Below, one piece after another: positions 17,844 to 26,490 of a DNA stretch of 64,000 nt; the first letter of the stretch is position 1, and each line of letters starts with the position of its first letter. The stretch spans positions 1,550,001 to 1,614,000 of the forward strand of contig NZ_CP110973.1 of NCBI RefSeq assembly GCF_026248825.1, written 5' to 3'. A program made the translations under genes and the position numbers. The notes beneath the pieces are model-generated. The model did not search any database. It worked only from the letters and a program-made list of their open reading frames with translations, and was not told the DNA's origin. The DNA is from Larkinella insperata (lineage in GTDB: Bacteria > Bacteroidota > Bacteroidia > Cytophagales > Spirosomataceae).

Positions 17844-17916
17844 TTATGAGTGATAAATGCTGAGTGATGACTGGGCTGACGCGTTTAATTCATCACTCAT
17901 CGTTCATTACTCATAG
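17844..17916. repeat. Heptamer-built inverted repeat, CATCACT type
   Basis: Two 27-bp arms (17844-17870 and 17890-17916) are inverted copies with 22 of 27 matches around a 19-base loop. Each arm is a run of seven-base units such as CATCACT, CATCGTT and CATTACT. It lies between nuoK and nuoL within the operon. Half-arms of the same kind occur at about 15864-15875 and 26468-26485. Confidence 0.7.
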
Positions 17917-17922
17917 TTTACC

Positions 17923-18270
17923 TTACCACTTCAGTTTGTTGAGCAATCCGACGTCAATCGAACGGGTGTTGCGGTAAATCATCACAATGATGGCCAGCCC
18001 GACGGCGACTTCCGCAGCGGCCACTGCCATGATGAAAAAGACGAAAACCTGCCCGGTAGGATCGGCCCGGTAGGATGAGAAAGCAACGAGTAACAGGTTT
18101 ACGGCGTTGAGCATCAATTCAATCGACATGAAAATGATGATGGCGTTGCGCCGGGTCAGGACGCCAATGATGCCGATTACGAACAGCGCCGTGCTGATGA
18201 TGAGGTAATATTTCAAGTCGATCAGTTGGATGACTTCGGGAACTTGAAGCGGCACTTGGGTTGGCTGCAT
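17923..18270 (-). CDS. nuoK: NADH-quinone oxidoreductase subunit K
   Basis: 115 residues with three membrane helices. Complex I membrane-arm subunit: the proton-path glutamates lie in FMSIELMLNAVNLLLVAF and AVAAAEVAVGLAIIVMIYR, as in the family. The N-terminus is about ten residues longer than in E. coli. It is the first gene of this cluster: nuoJ and the other upstream subunits are not next to it, and a well-formed promoter stands directly before it. Confidence 0.95.
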   Translation of the reverse strand: MQPTQVPLQVPEVIQLIDLKYYLIISTALFVIGIIGVLTRRNAIIIFMSIELMLNAVNLLLVAFSSYRADPTGQVFVFFIMAVAAAEVAVGLAIIVMIYRNTRSIDVGLLNKLKW

Positions 18271-18309
18271 ACTCTCTAGGGTTCGATTACTTTTCGTTAC
18301 GGTCTGATT

Positions 18310-18323
18310 GGGGCGTCTGCCCC
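18310..18323 (-). promoter_or_regulatory. Leader hairpin before nuoK
   Basis: GGGGC and GCCCC with a four-base loop form a compact GC hairpin in the predicted leader of the nuoKLMN mRNA, about 40 bases before the nuoK ATG. There is no T-run, so it is not a terminator. The role is unknown. Confidence 0.35.
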
Positions 18324-18343
18324 ATTGCCGGAAAAAGACCCGA

Positions 18344-18374
18344 CAAAGTTACGTATTATTCCCGCTTACTCAAA
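18344..18374 (-). promoter_or_regulatory. Promoter of nuoKLMN
   Basis: Textbook Bacteroidota form on the minus strand: TTTG (18374 to 18371), 19-base spacer, TAACTTTG (18351 to 18344). The transcript would start near 18337 and carry a leader of about 65 bases. Confidence 0.75.
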
Positions 18375-18428
18375 TGGTTTGGGAATTTGGAATTAGTACA
18401 GGTAATTCAGTACTATTCTACGGTCTTT

Positions 18429-19238
18429 TCACCGTTTGTTGAACATCCGGAGTTTGATCTCCGTCAGCTTCCGTTTGGTGTCGAGCGGAAAATCACTCTT
18501 CAGAATCCAGTCGTAAAACGAAGGCTCCTTTTGCAAAACGTCGACCACCAGCGTGCCCTTGTGCTTTCCAAAGTTGACCACTTCTTTGCCCTCTTTGTTG
18601 TACACCATGTGCCCCCGCAGATCGACGTTATTGTTCAGCATCAGCTTGTTGAGCACATCAACGTCGTTGCCAATAATAACTTCGTTTCCTTTTTCGTCGG
18701 TGGCGATGGCGCCGTCGTAGCGAACCAGCATCGATTCCAGCACTTCAAACGTCGCCAGGGTATCGGCTTCGGCGCTGTGGGCGTTGATCAGCTCTTTCCC
18801 GCAGTAAAATTTATAGGCGGCTTTCAGCGTGCGCGGCTCCATCATGTGAAAAATCCGCTGCACATCAATCAGCCGCCGGTTTTTAAGATCAAAATCGACA
18901 TTGGCCCGTAAAAATTCTTCCACCAGCAGCGGAATGTCAAACCGGTTGCAGTTGTAACCCGCCAGGTCGCAGCCGTCTAAAAACTGCGCCAGATTCCGGG
19001 CCACGGTTTTGAACGTAGGTTGATCCCTGATATCCTCCTCGTAAATACCGTGGATCAAGCTGGTTTCAATTGGAATTGGGACGGTAGGATTGATACGCTG
19101 GGTTTTGACCACCACGTCGCCGTTGGGCAACGCCTTGGCGATACTGATTTCAACGATTCGATCTTTCATGGGATCGACACCCGTTGTTTCCAGATCGAAA
19201 AAAGCCAGCGGTTTTTTAAGAAAAAGCGAATGCGTCAT
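18429..19238 (-). CDS. DnaQ/ExoX-like 3'-5' exonuclease
   Basis: 269 residues, cytosolic. A DEDDh exonuclease domain fills residues 1-180: ExoI FFDLETTG near 14, ExoII AGYNCNRFDIPLL near 93-105, and ExoIII HSAEADT with the general-base His near 152. The C-terminal part (VVNFGKHKGTLVVDVLQKEPS) matches the small domain found after the nuclease in ExoX-type proteins. It would trim DNA 3' ends in repair or proofreading. It sits between glpK and nuoK on the same strand; a -7 candidate TATTTTTG at 19274-19281 and a small ACGTAC-ATC-GTACGT dyad lie just upstream. Confidence 0.88.
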   Translation of the reverse strand: MTHSLFLKKPLAFFDLETTGVDPMKDRIVEISIAKALPNGDVVVKTQRINPTVPIPIETSLIHGIYEEDIRDQPTFKTVARNLAQFLDGCDLAGYNCNRFDIPLLVEEFLRANVDFDLKNRRLIDVQRIFHMMEPRTLKAAYKFYCGKELINAHSAEADTLATFEVLESMLVRYDGAIATDEKGNEVIIGNDVDVLNKLMLNNNVDLRGHMVYNKEGKEVVNFGKHKGTLVVDVLQKEPSFYDWILKSDFPLDTKRKLTEIKLRMFNKR

Positions 19239-19341
19239 AGCCGGGTTACGTACATCGTACGTGGGAAAGGCTACAAAAATACACAGGGTACGTTCTCCGT
19301 CTGCTTATCGGAAGCGAATTAATTCACTTCCTGGCGGAATA

Positions 19342-20844
19342 CTATTGATTTTCCCATCCAAACGACCGTTCAACGGCTTTTTGCCAACCCTGATACAAGC
19401 GTTTCTGATCGGTTTCGGCCATTTCCGGCTCAAACGTCCGGTCGATTCCCCAATTCTGGCGCAAGTCATCAAAATTACTCCAGTAGCCAACCGCCAGTCC
19501 AGCCGCATAGGCCGCTCCCAACGCCGTCGTTTCGGTCATGGTTGGCCGGATAACCGGTACGCCCAGCATATCCGCCTGAAACTGCATGAGCAATTCGTTA
19601 ACCGTCATCCCGCCATCAACGCGCAACGAACTGAGCTCAATGCCAGCGTCTTTCTCCATCGCCTGCACCACATCCAGCGTCTGGTACGCCGTCGCTTCCA
19701 GAACCGCCCGGGCCAAATGCCCCTTGTTCACAAACCGGGTCAGACCGGCAATGACCCCGCGTGCATCCGCCTTCCAGTACGGCGCATACAGCCCCGAAAA
19801 GGCCGGGACAAAATACGCTCCACCGTTGTCGGGGACGGTGCGGGCCAGCGAATCCACCTCGGCACTGTTCGAGATCAGACCGAGGTTATCGCGCAGCCAC
19901 TGCACCAGCGCACCGGTAATGGCAACGCTGCCTTCCAGCGCATACTGAACGGGCTGCTGGCCGAAGCGGTACGCCACCGTCGTCAGCAAACCATAAGTGG
20001 AATGGCGAAGCTCGGAGCCGGTATTCATGAGCAGGAAGCAGCCGGTTCCGTAGGTGTTTTTGGCCTGCCCCGGTTCAAAGCACGTTTGCCCCACCAGGGC
20101 CGCCTGCTGGTCGCCCAGAATTCCGGCAATGGGAATGCCCGGCAGTACTTCCGAAACTACGTTGCCGTACACTTCGCTGCTGGACCGGATCTGTGGCAGC
20201 ATGGCTCTTGGAATATCAAAAGCTTGCAGCAGTGCATCGTCCCAGTCGAGCGTCTGGAGGTTCATCAACTGCGTACGGCTGGCGTTGGTAACGTCGGTAA
20301 TGTGTAAACCGTTGTAGGTTCCGCCCGTCAGGTGCCAGATCAGGAACGTATCCATGTTGCCAAACAAGGCCAGTCCCCGCTCGGCGTCTTCCCGCACGTT
20401 CGGAACGTTATCCAGGATCCACTTAATTTTTAGGCTACTGAAATACGTTGCCAGCGGCAGCCCGGTAACCGCCCGGAAGCGGTCCTGCCCGGAGTCACCG
20501 GCAAATTTCGCCACCAGATCGCCCGTCCGGGTATCCTGCCAGACGAGGGCGTTATAATACGGTTTGCCGGTTTTGCGGTTCCAGACCACGGTGGTTTCGC
20601 GCTGGTTGGTGATGCCGACGGCCGCGATATCGCTGGCCTGAAGTTGGCCCTTGATGCGGGCCAGCGCGATGACCTCCTGCGTATTACGCCAGATTTCTTC
20701 CGGATCGTGCTCCACCCAGCCGGGTTGCGGATAAATTTGAGAGTGTTCTTTCTGTCCGATGGAAACAATCGTTCCCTGACGATCAAAGACAATACAGCGG
20801 GTACTGGTAGTGCCTTGATCAATAGCGGCAATGTAGGAGGGCAT
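19342..20844 (-). CDS. glpK: Glycerol kinase
   Basis: 500 residues from ATG at 20844. FGGY-family kinase that makes glycerol 3-phosphate. The N-terminal phosphate loop AAIDQGTTSTRCIVFD is at 5-20. The FGGY signatures YYNALVWQDTRTG near 93 and KGHLARAVLEATAYQTLDVV near 365-384 are in place, and the glycerol-binding WVEHDPEEIW matches. No glpF or glpD lies next to it. The stop is 66 bases before mreD's end on the operon's downstream side, so it may be transcribed with mreBCD or alone; GACATTTG about 22 bases before the ATG is a weak -7 candidate. Confidence 0.96.
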   Translation of the reverse strand: MPSYIAAIDQGTTSTRCIVFDRQGTIVSIGQKEHSQIYPQPGWVEHDPEEIWRNTQEVIALARIKGQLQASDIAAVGITNQRETTVVWNRKTGKPYYNALVWQDTRTGDLVAKFAGDSGQDRFRAVTGLPLATYFSSLKIKWILDNVPNVREDAERGLALFGNMDTFLIWHLTGGTYNGLHITDVTNASRTQLMNLQTLDWDDALLQAFDIPRAMLPQIRSSSEVYGNVVSEVLPGIPIAGILGDQQAALVGQTCFEPGQAKNTYGTGCFLLMNTGSELRHSTYGLLTTVAYRFGQQPVQYALEGSVAITGALVQWLRDNLGLISNSAEVDSLARTVPDNGGAYFVPAFSGLYAPYWKADARGVIAGLTRFVNKGHLARAVLEATAYQTLDVVQAMEKDAGIELSSLRVDGGMTVNELLMQFQADMLGVPVIRPTMTETTALGAAYAAGLAVGYWSNFDDLRQNWGIDRTFEPEMAETDQKRLYQGWQKAVERSFGWENQ

Positions 20845-20909
20845 AGGAATTGGGAGATAATTCCCTGCAAATGTCAAAATTTTCTTAATAAAAGGCAGAT
20901 TCCACCCAA

Positions 20910-21416
20910 CTAATTCCGCGAAAAATACTGAACCAGAAGAATCGTAAAGGAGGTAAATAAGGTGCTGGCGAGAATCTTCACCATCGCTGGCAGCACGAGC
21001 AGAAGGTTATTGGCTTCAATCAGGAAGAGCGCAAAGTGATGAATGAAGGTAAGACTCATCACGTAATAGAGAAACTCACGCACGCCCATTTCGCGAACGG
21101 AAAAAACGAATCGGCTCTCAAAACCGTGTTGAGCCTCCTGAAGCCGGATAACCAGGGGTCGTATGTAAGCCATAAGCACCGTTGCGGCCGCGTGCATGCC
21201 CAGGGTGTTGTAAAAAGTATCGACGACAATGCCGACCCCGAACGCCGTCAGCAGCGTTGCCGAGAGGCTCATCTCCGTAGGCAGCAGCAGAATACACGCG
21301 ACGTAGATAAAACAAAACCCTACATCGAACAACACCAGATTCCGGACCAGCAGAATCTGTAAAGACAGATACAGCAAAAAAAGAAAGGTAATATTCAGTA
21401 TTTCGCGTAGCGTCAT
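20910..21416 (-). CDS. mreD: Rod shape-determining protein MreD
   Basis: 168 residues with five hydrophobic segments. Integral inner-membrane partner of the elongasome. Sequence is poorly conserved in this family, so the call rests on the MreD-like pattern (LYLSLQILLVRNLVLFDVGFCFIYVACIL, then LLTAFGVGIVVDTFYNTLGMHAAATVLMAY) and on its place after mreC and mreB. The usual next genes in this phylum, pbp2 and rodA, are absent here. Confidence 0.9.
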   Translation of the reverse strand: MTLREILNITFLFLLYLSLQILLVRNLVLFDVGFCFIYVACILLLPTEMSLSATLLTAFGVGIVVDTFYNTLGMHAAATVLMAYIRPLVIRLQEAQHGFESRFVFSVREMGVREFLYYVMSLTFIHHFALFLIEANNLLLVLPAMVKILASTLFTSFTILLVQYFSRN

Positions 21417-21472
21417 TGGTGTGTACGTTGGGCTTTTCGGCAGTGGCGGTGGTTTATCGGTTGCTTGAACGG

Positions 21473-22312
21473 TTATTTTCGATCCGGTTCGGTCGTCTGT
21501 TCGAGTTTTTCCTGTTCGCCCTGTAGTTTATTCTCGACGACGTAGACAAAAGACAGGTTGCTGAAATCCGTTCCGATTGAAAGTGTTACATCGTGAAACG
21601 TTTGAGACGGTGTTTCCCGGACACCGATAACGCGGCCTACCAGGATTCCCGACGGAAATGTCGAGTTGAACTCCGACGTAACAACCGAATCGCCCCGGTA
21701 CATTTTTGTGTTGCGCGAGATGTCCATCATTTTCATCCGGGTGGGATTAATACCGTCCCATTTGGCCGACCCGATGACCCCCGCTTTCACGAGTTTCGAC
21801 GAAATCATGTAATTGGAGTGCAGGATGGACGTCACGATGGAGAGGTGTTCAGAACAGGTTTTAACCTTGCCCACCACACCCGTCGGCGAAATCACGCCCA
21901 TGCCGGGTTGAAGTCCGTCGGCCGTTCCTTTGTCCAGCGTAATATAATTGTTGGGGTGCTGCGTCGTGTTGTTGATCACCCGCGCGACGATGTACTTAAA
22001 CCGGGTTGCAAAGATGGAGTCGGTTTTGTAGCTGGTCGGCGCGTTTGGCTTCGATTGCTGAAGCTGGGTAACGAGCGTATTGAGCCGCCGGTTTTCCTCG
22101 GCCAGATCGTTGTTTACCTGGCGCAACTGGGCGTACTCCTTCGCCTTGTTCGACCAGTCCAGCACCTTCGCTACGTAGTAATTCGACGTGTTGAAATACC
22201 GTATGCTCCAGTAGTTATTGTTGTTGATGATGAAATAAAAACTCAGCACCTCCAGCAGAACAAACAAGATAATGTTCCGGCTTTTGATGATGAACTGGAT
22301 TAACTCAAACAT
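21473..22312 (-). CDS. mreC: Rod shape-determining protein MreC
   Basis: 279 residues. One N-terminal membrane helix (about 13-30), a coiled-coil segment (AKEYAQLRQVNNDLAEENRRLNTLV, about 57-85) and a periplasmic double beta-barrel follow, with the family pattern DGLQPGMGVISPTGVVGKV. MreC scaffolds the cell-elongation complex. The start ATG at 22312 is 83 bases after the mreB stop, with a repeat element in the gap. Confidence 0.95.
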   Translation of the reverse strand: MFELIQFIIKSRNIILFVLLEVLSFYFIINNNNYWSIRYFNTSNYYVAKVLDWSNKAKEYAQLRQVNNDLAEENRRLNTLVTQLQQSKPNAPTSYKTDSIFATRFKYIVARVINNTTQHPNNYITLDKGTADGLQPGMGVISPTGVVGKVKTCSEHLSIVTSILHSNYMISSKLVKAGVIGSAKWDGINPTRMKMMDISRNTKMYRGDSVVTSEFNSTFPSGILVGRVIGVRETPSQTFHDVTLSIGTDFSNLSFVYVVENKLQGEQEKLEQTTEPDRK

Positions 22313-22318
22313 AGAGGA

Positions 22319-22400
22319 GTTAAAAGTTAAGAGTTAAAAATTAAAAGCAGGCTTGCGCGTGAAACTTTCAACTTTTAACTCTTAACTCTTAATATTTAAC
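22319..22400. repeat. Heptamer-built inverted repeat, TTAACTC type
   Basis: Arms at 22319-22347 and 22365-22400 are inverted copies (25 of 29 aligned bases match) made of seven-base units near TTAACTC, with a GC-rich loop. The element fills the gap between mreB and mreC and runs into the mreB stop codon. A second copy lies at 62251-62362. Confidence 0.7.
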
Positions 22401-23421
22401 TGATTAAGACGGATTTGTACATGTCGAGGTTTTTGATCACCTCGCCGGTGCCTTTCACAACGGCTTTCAGCGGATCGTCGGCCACGTGGATGGGCAGCTT
22501 GGTTTTGGCGCCAATCCGTTTGTCGAGACCGTGCAGCAGCGCTCCCCCACCCGTCAGGTGAATACCGTTGGTATAGATGTCAGCCGACAGCTCCGGCGGG
22601 GAAATTTCCAGCGCTTTCATGACGGCTTCTTCAATTTTCGAAATGGATTTATCGAGCGCGTAGGCGATTTCGCTGTAGGTTACCTTGATTTCCTTCGGAA
22701 TACCGGTCATCAGGTCGCGGCCACGGATTTCGTAGTCGGCCGGGGGGGCATCCAGTTCGGGCAGGGCCGAACCAACCTCCATTTTAATCTGCTCGGCCGA
22801 ACGCTCCCCGATCAGCAGGTTGTGTTCCCGGCGCATGTAATCCACGATGTCGCGCGTAAACACGTCACCGGCAATCCGGATCGACTGTTCGCAGACAATT
22901 CCCGAAAGAGCAATTACGGCAATTTCCGTGGTTCCGCCCCCGATGTCAACGATCATCGTTCCGTTCGGTTGCGTAATATCGATTCCGATACCGATGGCCG
23001 CAGCAATTGGCTCGTGTACCATGTATACTTCTTTGGCTCCGGCGTGTTCGGCGGAATCCTTAACGGCCCGCTTTTCTACCTCCGTAATCCCCGACGGAAT
23101 ACAAATAACCATTCGGTGAGAAGGCGAGAATAACCGGCTGCCCGTATCAATCATTTTGATCAATCCGCGAATCATCAATTCCGCAGCGGTAAAGTCGGCG
23201 ATAACACCGTCTTTCAGCGGGCGGATGGTCTTGATGTTCTCGTTTGTCTTTTCATGCATCTGCATCGCCTTGTGACCAATCGCCAGGACCCGTCCATTGA
23301 CCTTGTCCATTGCGATGATCGAAGGCTCATCCACCACAATCCGATCCTTGTGAATAATTAGCGTATTAGCTGTACCGAGGTCAATTGCAATATCGCTGGA
23401 GAGAAAGTTAAATAGTGCCAT
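22396..23421 (-). CDS. mreB: Rod shape-determining protein MreB
   Basis: 341 residues. Bacterial actin homologue that directs lateral cell-wall synthesis. Landmarks: IAIDLGTANTLI (phosphate 1, residues 12-23), IVDIGGGTTEIAVIALSG (phosphate 2, near 163), and ELSADIYTNGIHLTGGGALLHGL near 280 (adenosine site). First gene of mreBCD. A -7 candidate (TATTTTTG, 23476 to 23469) gives a leader of about 45 bases, but no clear -33 is seen. Confidence 0.97.
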   Translation of the reverse strand: MALFNFLSSDIAIDLGTANTLIIHKDRIVVDEPSIIAMDKVNGRVLAIGHKAMQMHEKTNENIKTIRPLKDGVIADFTAAELMIRGLIKMIDTGSRLFSPSHRMVICIPSGITEVEKRAVKDSAEHAGAKEVYMVHEPIAAAIGIGIDITQPNGTMIVDIGGGTTEIAVIALSGIVCEQSIRIAGDVFTRDIVDYMRREHNLLIGERSAEQIKMEVGSALPELDAPPADYEIRGRDLMTGIPKEIKVTYSEIAYALDKSISKIEEAVMKALEISPPELSADIYTNGIHLTGGGALLHGLDKRIGAKTKLPIHVADDPLKAVVKGTGEVIKNLDMYKSVLIS

Positions 23422-23648
23422 TCGTTAATTTTGTGCAAGCACGGGGTAGCATCAGGTTTTTCGAGGTGCAAAAATATAGATAATTTGAGATAACTTCCGA
23501 GCAGTGAATACCTTTTTGTTACTTTTTATAGATCTCGTTCCATTCGTAAATATCTTGAAAGATCGTACGATGAGCCAAAACTAACCACCGGTTTTCCGGA
23601 AGTTAGGTGCACACTACTGCATTCAGGCTACATTCGTTTAAAACTTGT

Positions 23649-23656
23649 TAACTTTG
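23649..23656 (+). promoter_or_regulatory. -7 box of the GH3 gene
   Basis: TAACTTTG is a full match to TAnnTTTG. It ends six bases before the ATG at 23663, which points to a leaderless or near-leaderless mRNA. No clear -33 TTTG is present. Confidence 0.45.
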
Positions 23657-23662
23657 CAGGCT

Positions 23663-25165
23663 ATGGGAATCCGATCAGTTTTGAGCAAACCGCTGGCTCA
23701 ATTTGTCGTACAGCGGCAGCAGGAATGGATGCACCGGCCCGGCGAGACGCAGCAACGGTGGTTCCGGGCGCTGCTCGATGGCGCTCAACATACCGCCTTT
23801 GGCCGCGATCATCGGTTTAAGGACGTTCGTTCGTATGCCGACTTTCGGCAGGCCGTCCCGATCCACGATTACGAAGGACTCAAACCGTACATTGAACGAA
23901 TCCGGGAGGGCGAATCGGATGTGCTCTGGAAAGGCAAACCCGTTTATTTCGCCAAAACGTCCGGTACCACGTCCGGCACGAAGTATATTCCCATCACGAA
24001 AGAGTCGATTCCCAACCACATCAACTCGGCCCGCGACGCCCTGCTCAACTACATCCACGAGACGGGCAAGGCAAGCTTTCTGGACAAAAAACTGATCTTT
24101 TTATCGGGAAGCCCCGAGCTGGTTGTCAAAAACGGCATCAACGTCGGACGGCTTTCGGGGATCTCGAACCACCACGTGCCGGCTTACCTGCGGACCAACC
24201 AGTTGCCCTCCTACGAAACCAACGTCATTGAGGACTGGGAGACCAAACTGGAAAAGATCATCGACGAAACGATCGCGCAGCCCATGTCGCTGATCTCGGG
24301 CATACCGCCCTGGGTGCAGATGTACTTTGACCGGATTCAGGCCCGAACCGGCAAGAAAATCAAGGATGTTTTTCCGGACTTTTCGCTGTTTGTGTACGGC
24401 GGTGTCAACTTCGAACCCTACCGGGCCAAATTGTACGAATCCATTGGTAGGAAAATAGACAGCATCGAAACGTACCCGGCTTCGGAGGGATTCATTGCCT
24501 TTCAGGATACGCAGACGGAAGAAGGGCTGCTGATGATGCTCAACAGCGGTATTTTCTTTGAATTTATACCGGCCGAAGACTATTTTTCCAGCAACCCGCG
24601 CCGGTTGACCATCGATCAGGTCGAATTGGGCAAAAATTACGCGGTGGTGATCAACAACAACGCCGGGTTGTGGGGCTACTCGCTGGGCGATACCGTCAAG
24701 TTTGTGTCCAACGACCCTTACCGGCTGCTTGTGACGGGGCGGATCAAGCACTTCATTTCGGCCTTTGGCGAACACGTCATCGGCGAAGAAGTGGAAAAAG
24801 CGCTGCAGTACGCCATGGAACAGCACCCGGAAACCGAAGTGGTGGAATTTACGGTCGCGCCGATGGTGTCGCCCGCCGAAGGCTTGCCCTACCACGAGTG
24901 GTTCATCGAATTTGCCACCCCCCCGAACAATCCGGAGGCTTTCGCCTGCGATATCGACCAGCGGCTCACGAAGTTGAACACCTACTACGACGATCTGATT
25001 TCGGGCAGTATCCTGCGGCCACTTAAACTGACGACTTTACCCCGCGAAACGTTCCGGAACTACATGAAAGCGCAGGGCAAGCTGGGCGGTCAAAACAAGG
25101 TGCCCCGGCTGGCGAACGACCGGGTAATTGGGGAAGGATTACTGCAAACCATGCAAACGGTATAA
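23663..25165 (+). CDS. GH3-family acyl-acid amido synthetase-like enzyme
   Basis: 500 residues from ATG at 23663 (MGIRSVLSKPLAQ). ANL-type adenylate-forming fold as in plant GH3 proteins: the ATP motif KTSGTTSGTKYIPIT lies near 99-113, VYGGVNFEPYRA near 248 and TYPASEGFIAFQD near 271-283 form the second and third motifs, and VTGRIKHFISAFGEHVIGEEVE holds the hinge. Plant GH3 enzymes couple acyl acids such as auxin to amino acids; bacterial members have unknown substrates. Cytosolic. Divergent from mreB; dxr follows by 79 bases. Confidence 0.9.
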   Translation: MGIRSVLSKPLAQFVVQRQQEWMHRPGETQQRWFRALLDGAQHTAFGRDHRFKDVRSYADFRQAVPIHDYEGLKPYIERIREGESDVLWKGKPVYFAKTSGTTSGTKYIPITKESIPNHINSARDALLNYIHETGKASFLDKKLIFLSGSPELVVKNGINVGRLSGISNHHVPAYLRTNQLPSYETNVIEDWETKLEKIIDETIAQPMSLISGIPPWVQMYFDRIQARTGKKIKDVFPDFSLFVYGGVNFEPYRAKLYESIGRKIDSIETYPASEGFIAFQDTQTEEGLLMMLNSGIFFEFIPAEDYFSSNPRRLTIDQVELGKNYAVVINNNAGLWGYSLGDTVKFVSNDPYRLLVTGRIKHFISAFGEHVIGEEVEKALQYAMEQHPETEVVEFTVAPMVSPAEGLPYHEWFIEFATPPNNPEAFACDIDQRLTKLNTYYDDLISGSILRPLKLTTLPRETFRNYMKAQGKLGGQNKVPRLANDRVIGEGLLQTMQTV

Positions 25166-25244
25166 ACCTGCCCCTAACCGAATCAGCAACCGGTAAATAC
25201 CGTTCATTAAAATATCAAGCTTGATTTTACGTATTAATCCAAGA

Positions 25245-26417
25245 ATGACCAGTCCCCAAAAACGCCATATCGCCATCCTCGGCTCGACGGGTTCTATCGG
25301 CACGCAGGCCATCGACGTGGTCCGGGCGCACCCGGATGCTTTTGAAGTCGAGGTCTTGGTAGCCAATACCAACGCCGACTTGCTGATTGAACAGGCTGCC
25401 CTGGTTCGCCCCAACGTGGTGGTGATCTGCAACGAAGACCGGTACGACCAGGTATTTGCCGCCCTCGATCCGCTGGGAATCAAGGTGTACGCGGGCGCCA
25501 AAGCCGTAGCCTCGGTTGTGCAGATGGACAGCATTGACATCGTGCTGACGGCGATGGTGGGTTACGCCGGTTTGCTGCCGACCATCAAAGCGATCGAGGC
25601 CGGAAAGCACATTGCACTCGCCAACAAAGAAACCCTGGTGGTGGCCGGTGAGCTGATTACCAAGTTGGCTCAGGAAAAAGGCGTCAGCATTTTACCGGTC
25701 GATTCGGAGCATTCGGCCATTTTTCAGTGCCTGGCGGGTGAATTTCACAATCCCATCGAAAAGATTATCCTGACGGCATCCGGCGGTCCGTTTCGGGGGA
25801 AGTCGCGGGAGTTTCTGAAAACCGTTACGAAAGCCCAGGCGCTGAAGCATCCCAATTGGTCAATGGGCGCTAAAATCACCATCGACTCCGCCACCCTGAT
25901 GAACAAAGGCCTGGAAGTGATCGAAGCCAAATGGTTGTTTGGACTGGAACCCAAGCAAATTGAGGTGATCGTGCACCCGCAGAGCATCATTCATTCGCTG
26001 GTGCAGTTCCGGGATGGCAGCCTAAAAGCGCAGATGGGTTTGCCCGACATGAGGCTGCCAATTCAGTACGCGCTGGCCTACCCCAACCGGTTATCGTCGG
26101 ATTTTCCCCGGTTCGACTTCGTAAATTATCCGTCCCTCACATTCGAACAGGCTGATCGTGAAACATTTCGTAACTTGCAACTCGCTTTTGACGCGCTCGA
26201 GCGGGGCGGAAATGTCCCCTGCATCGTCAACGCGGCCAACGAAGTAGCGGTTGCTGCTTTCCTGCACGACGAAATCGGGTTTCTGGAAATTTCTGAAATC
26301 ATCGAAGAAGGCATGCAGAAAGTTTCGTACATCGCGCACCCGACGTACGAGGATTATGTACAGACGGACGAAGAAACCCGGCGCATCGCCACAGCACGAA
26401 TTAAAAGTCTGGTTTAA
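25245..26417 (+). CDS. dxr: 1-deoxy-D-xylulose 5-phosphate reductoisomerase
   Basis: 390 residues from ATG at 25245 (MTSPQKRHIAILG). It makes 2-C-methyl-D-erythritol 4-phosphate with NADPH, the committed step of the non-mevalonate isoprenoid pathway. Nucleotide loop ILGSTGSIGTQAID at 9-22. Metal and substrate residues: LPVDSEHSAIFQC near 150, TASGGPFRG near 178, SMGAKITIDSATLMNKGLEVIEA near 206-228. The frame extends upstream to 25221 but the extension is not family-like. Confidence 0.97.
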   Translation: MTSPQKRHIAILGSTGSIGTQAIDVVRAHPDAFEVEVLVANTNADLLIEQAALVRPNVVVICNEDRYDQVFAALDPLGIKVYAGAKAVASVVQMDSIDIVLTAMVGYAGLLPTIKAIEAGKHIALANKETLVVAGELITKLAQEKGVSILPVDSEHSAIFQCLAGEFHNPIEKIILTASGGPFRGKSREFLKTVTKAQALKHPNWSMGAKITIDSATLMNKGLEVIEAKWLFGLEPKQIEVIVHPQSIIHSLVQFRDGSLKAQMGLPDMRLPIQYALAYPNRLSSDFPRFDFVNYPSLTFEQADRETFRNLQLAFDALERGGNVPCIVNAANEVAVAAFLHDEIGFLEISEIIEEGMQKVSYIAHPTYEDYVQTDEETRRIATARIKSLV

Positions 26418-26490
26418 TTGTTTTTTAGATAAACCACCGTTAAATAGACGAATCTTCGAAAATTTTTTCATCACTCATCGTTATTGATCT

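Noticed and set aside
17844..17916. Short regular repeats suggested a small CRISPR array
   Set aside because: Units are seven bases with no spacers and the two runs are inverted, so this is a hairpin element, not an array.
18261..18911. 216-codon open frame on the plus strand
   Set aside because: Mostly antisense to the DnaQ-like exonuclease; nothing family-like.
21593..22303. 236-codon open frame on the plus strand
   Set aside because: Antisense shadow of mreC; Arg/His-rich and not protein-like.
24101..24895. 264-codon open frame on the minus strand
   Set aside because: Antisense shadow of the GH3 gene, with His/Arg/Phe-rich composition and no start context.
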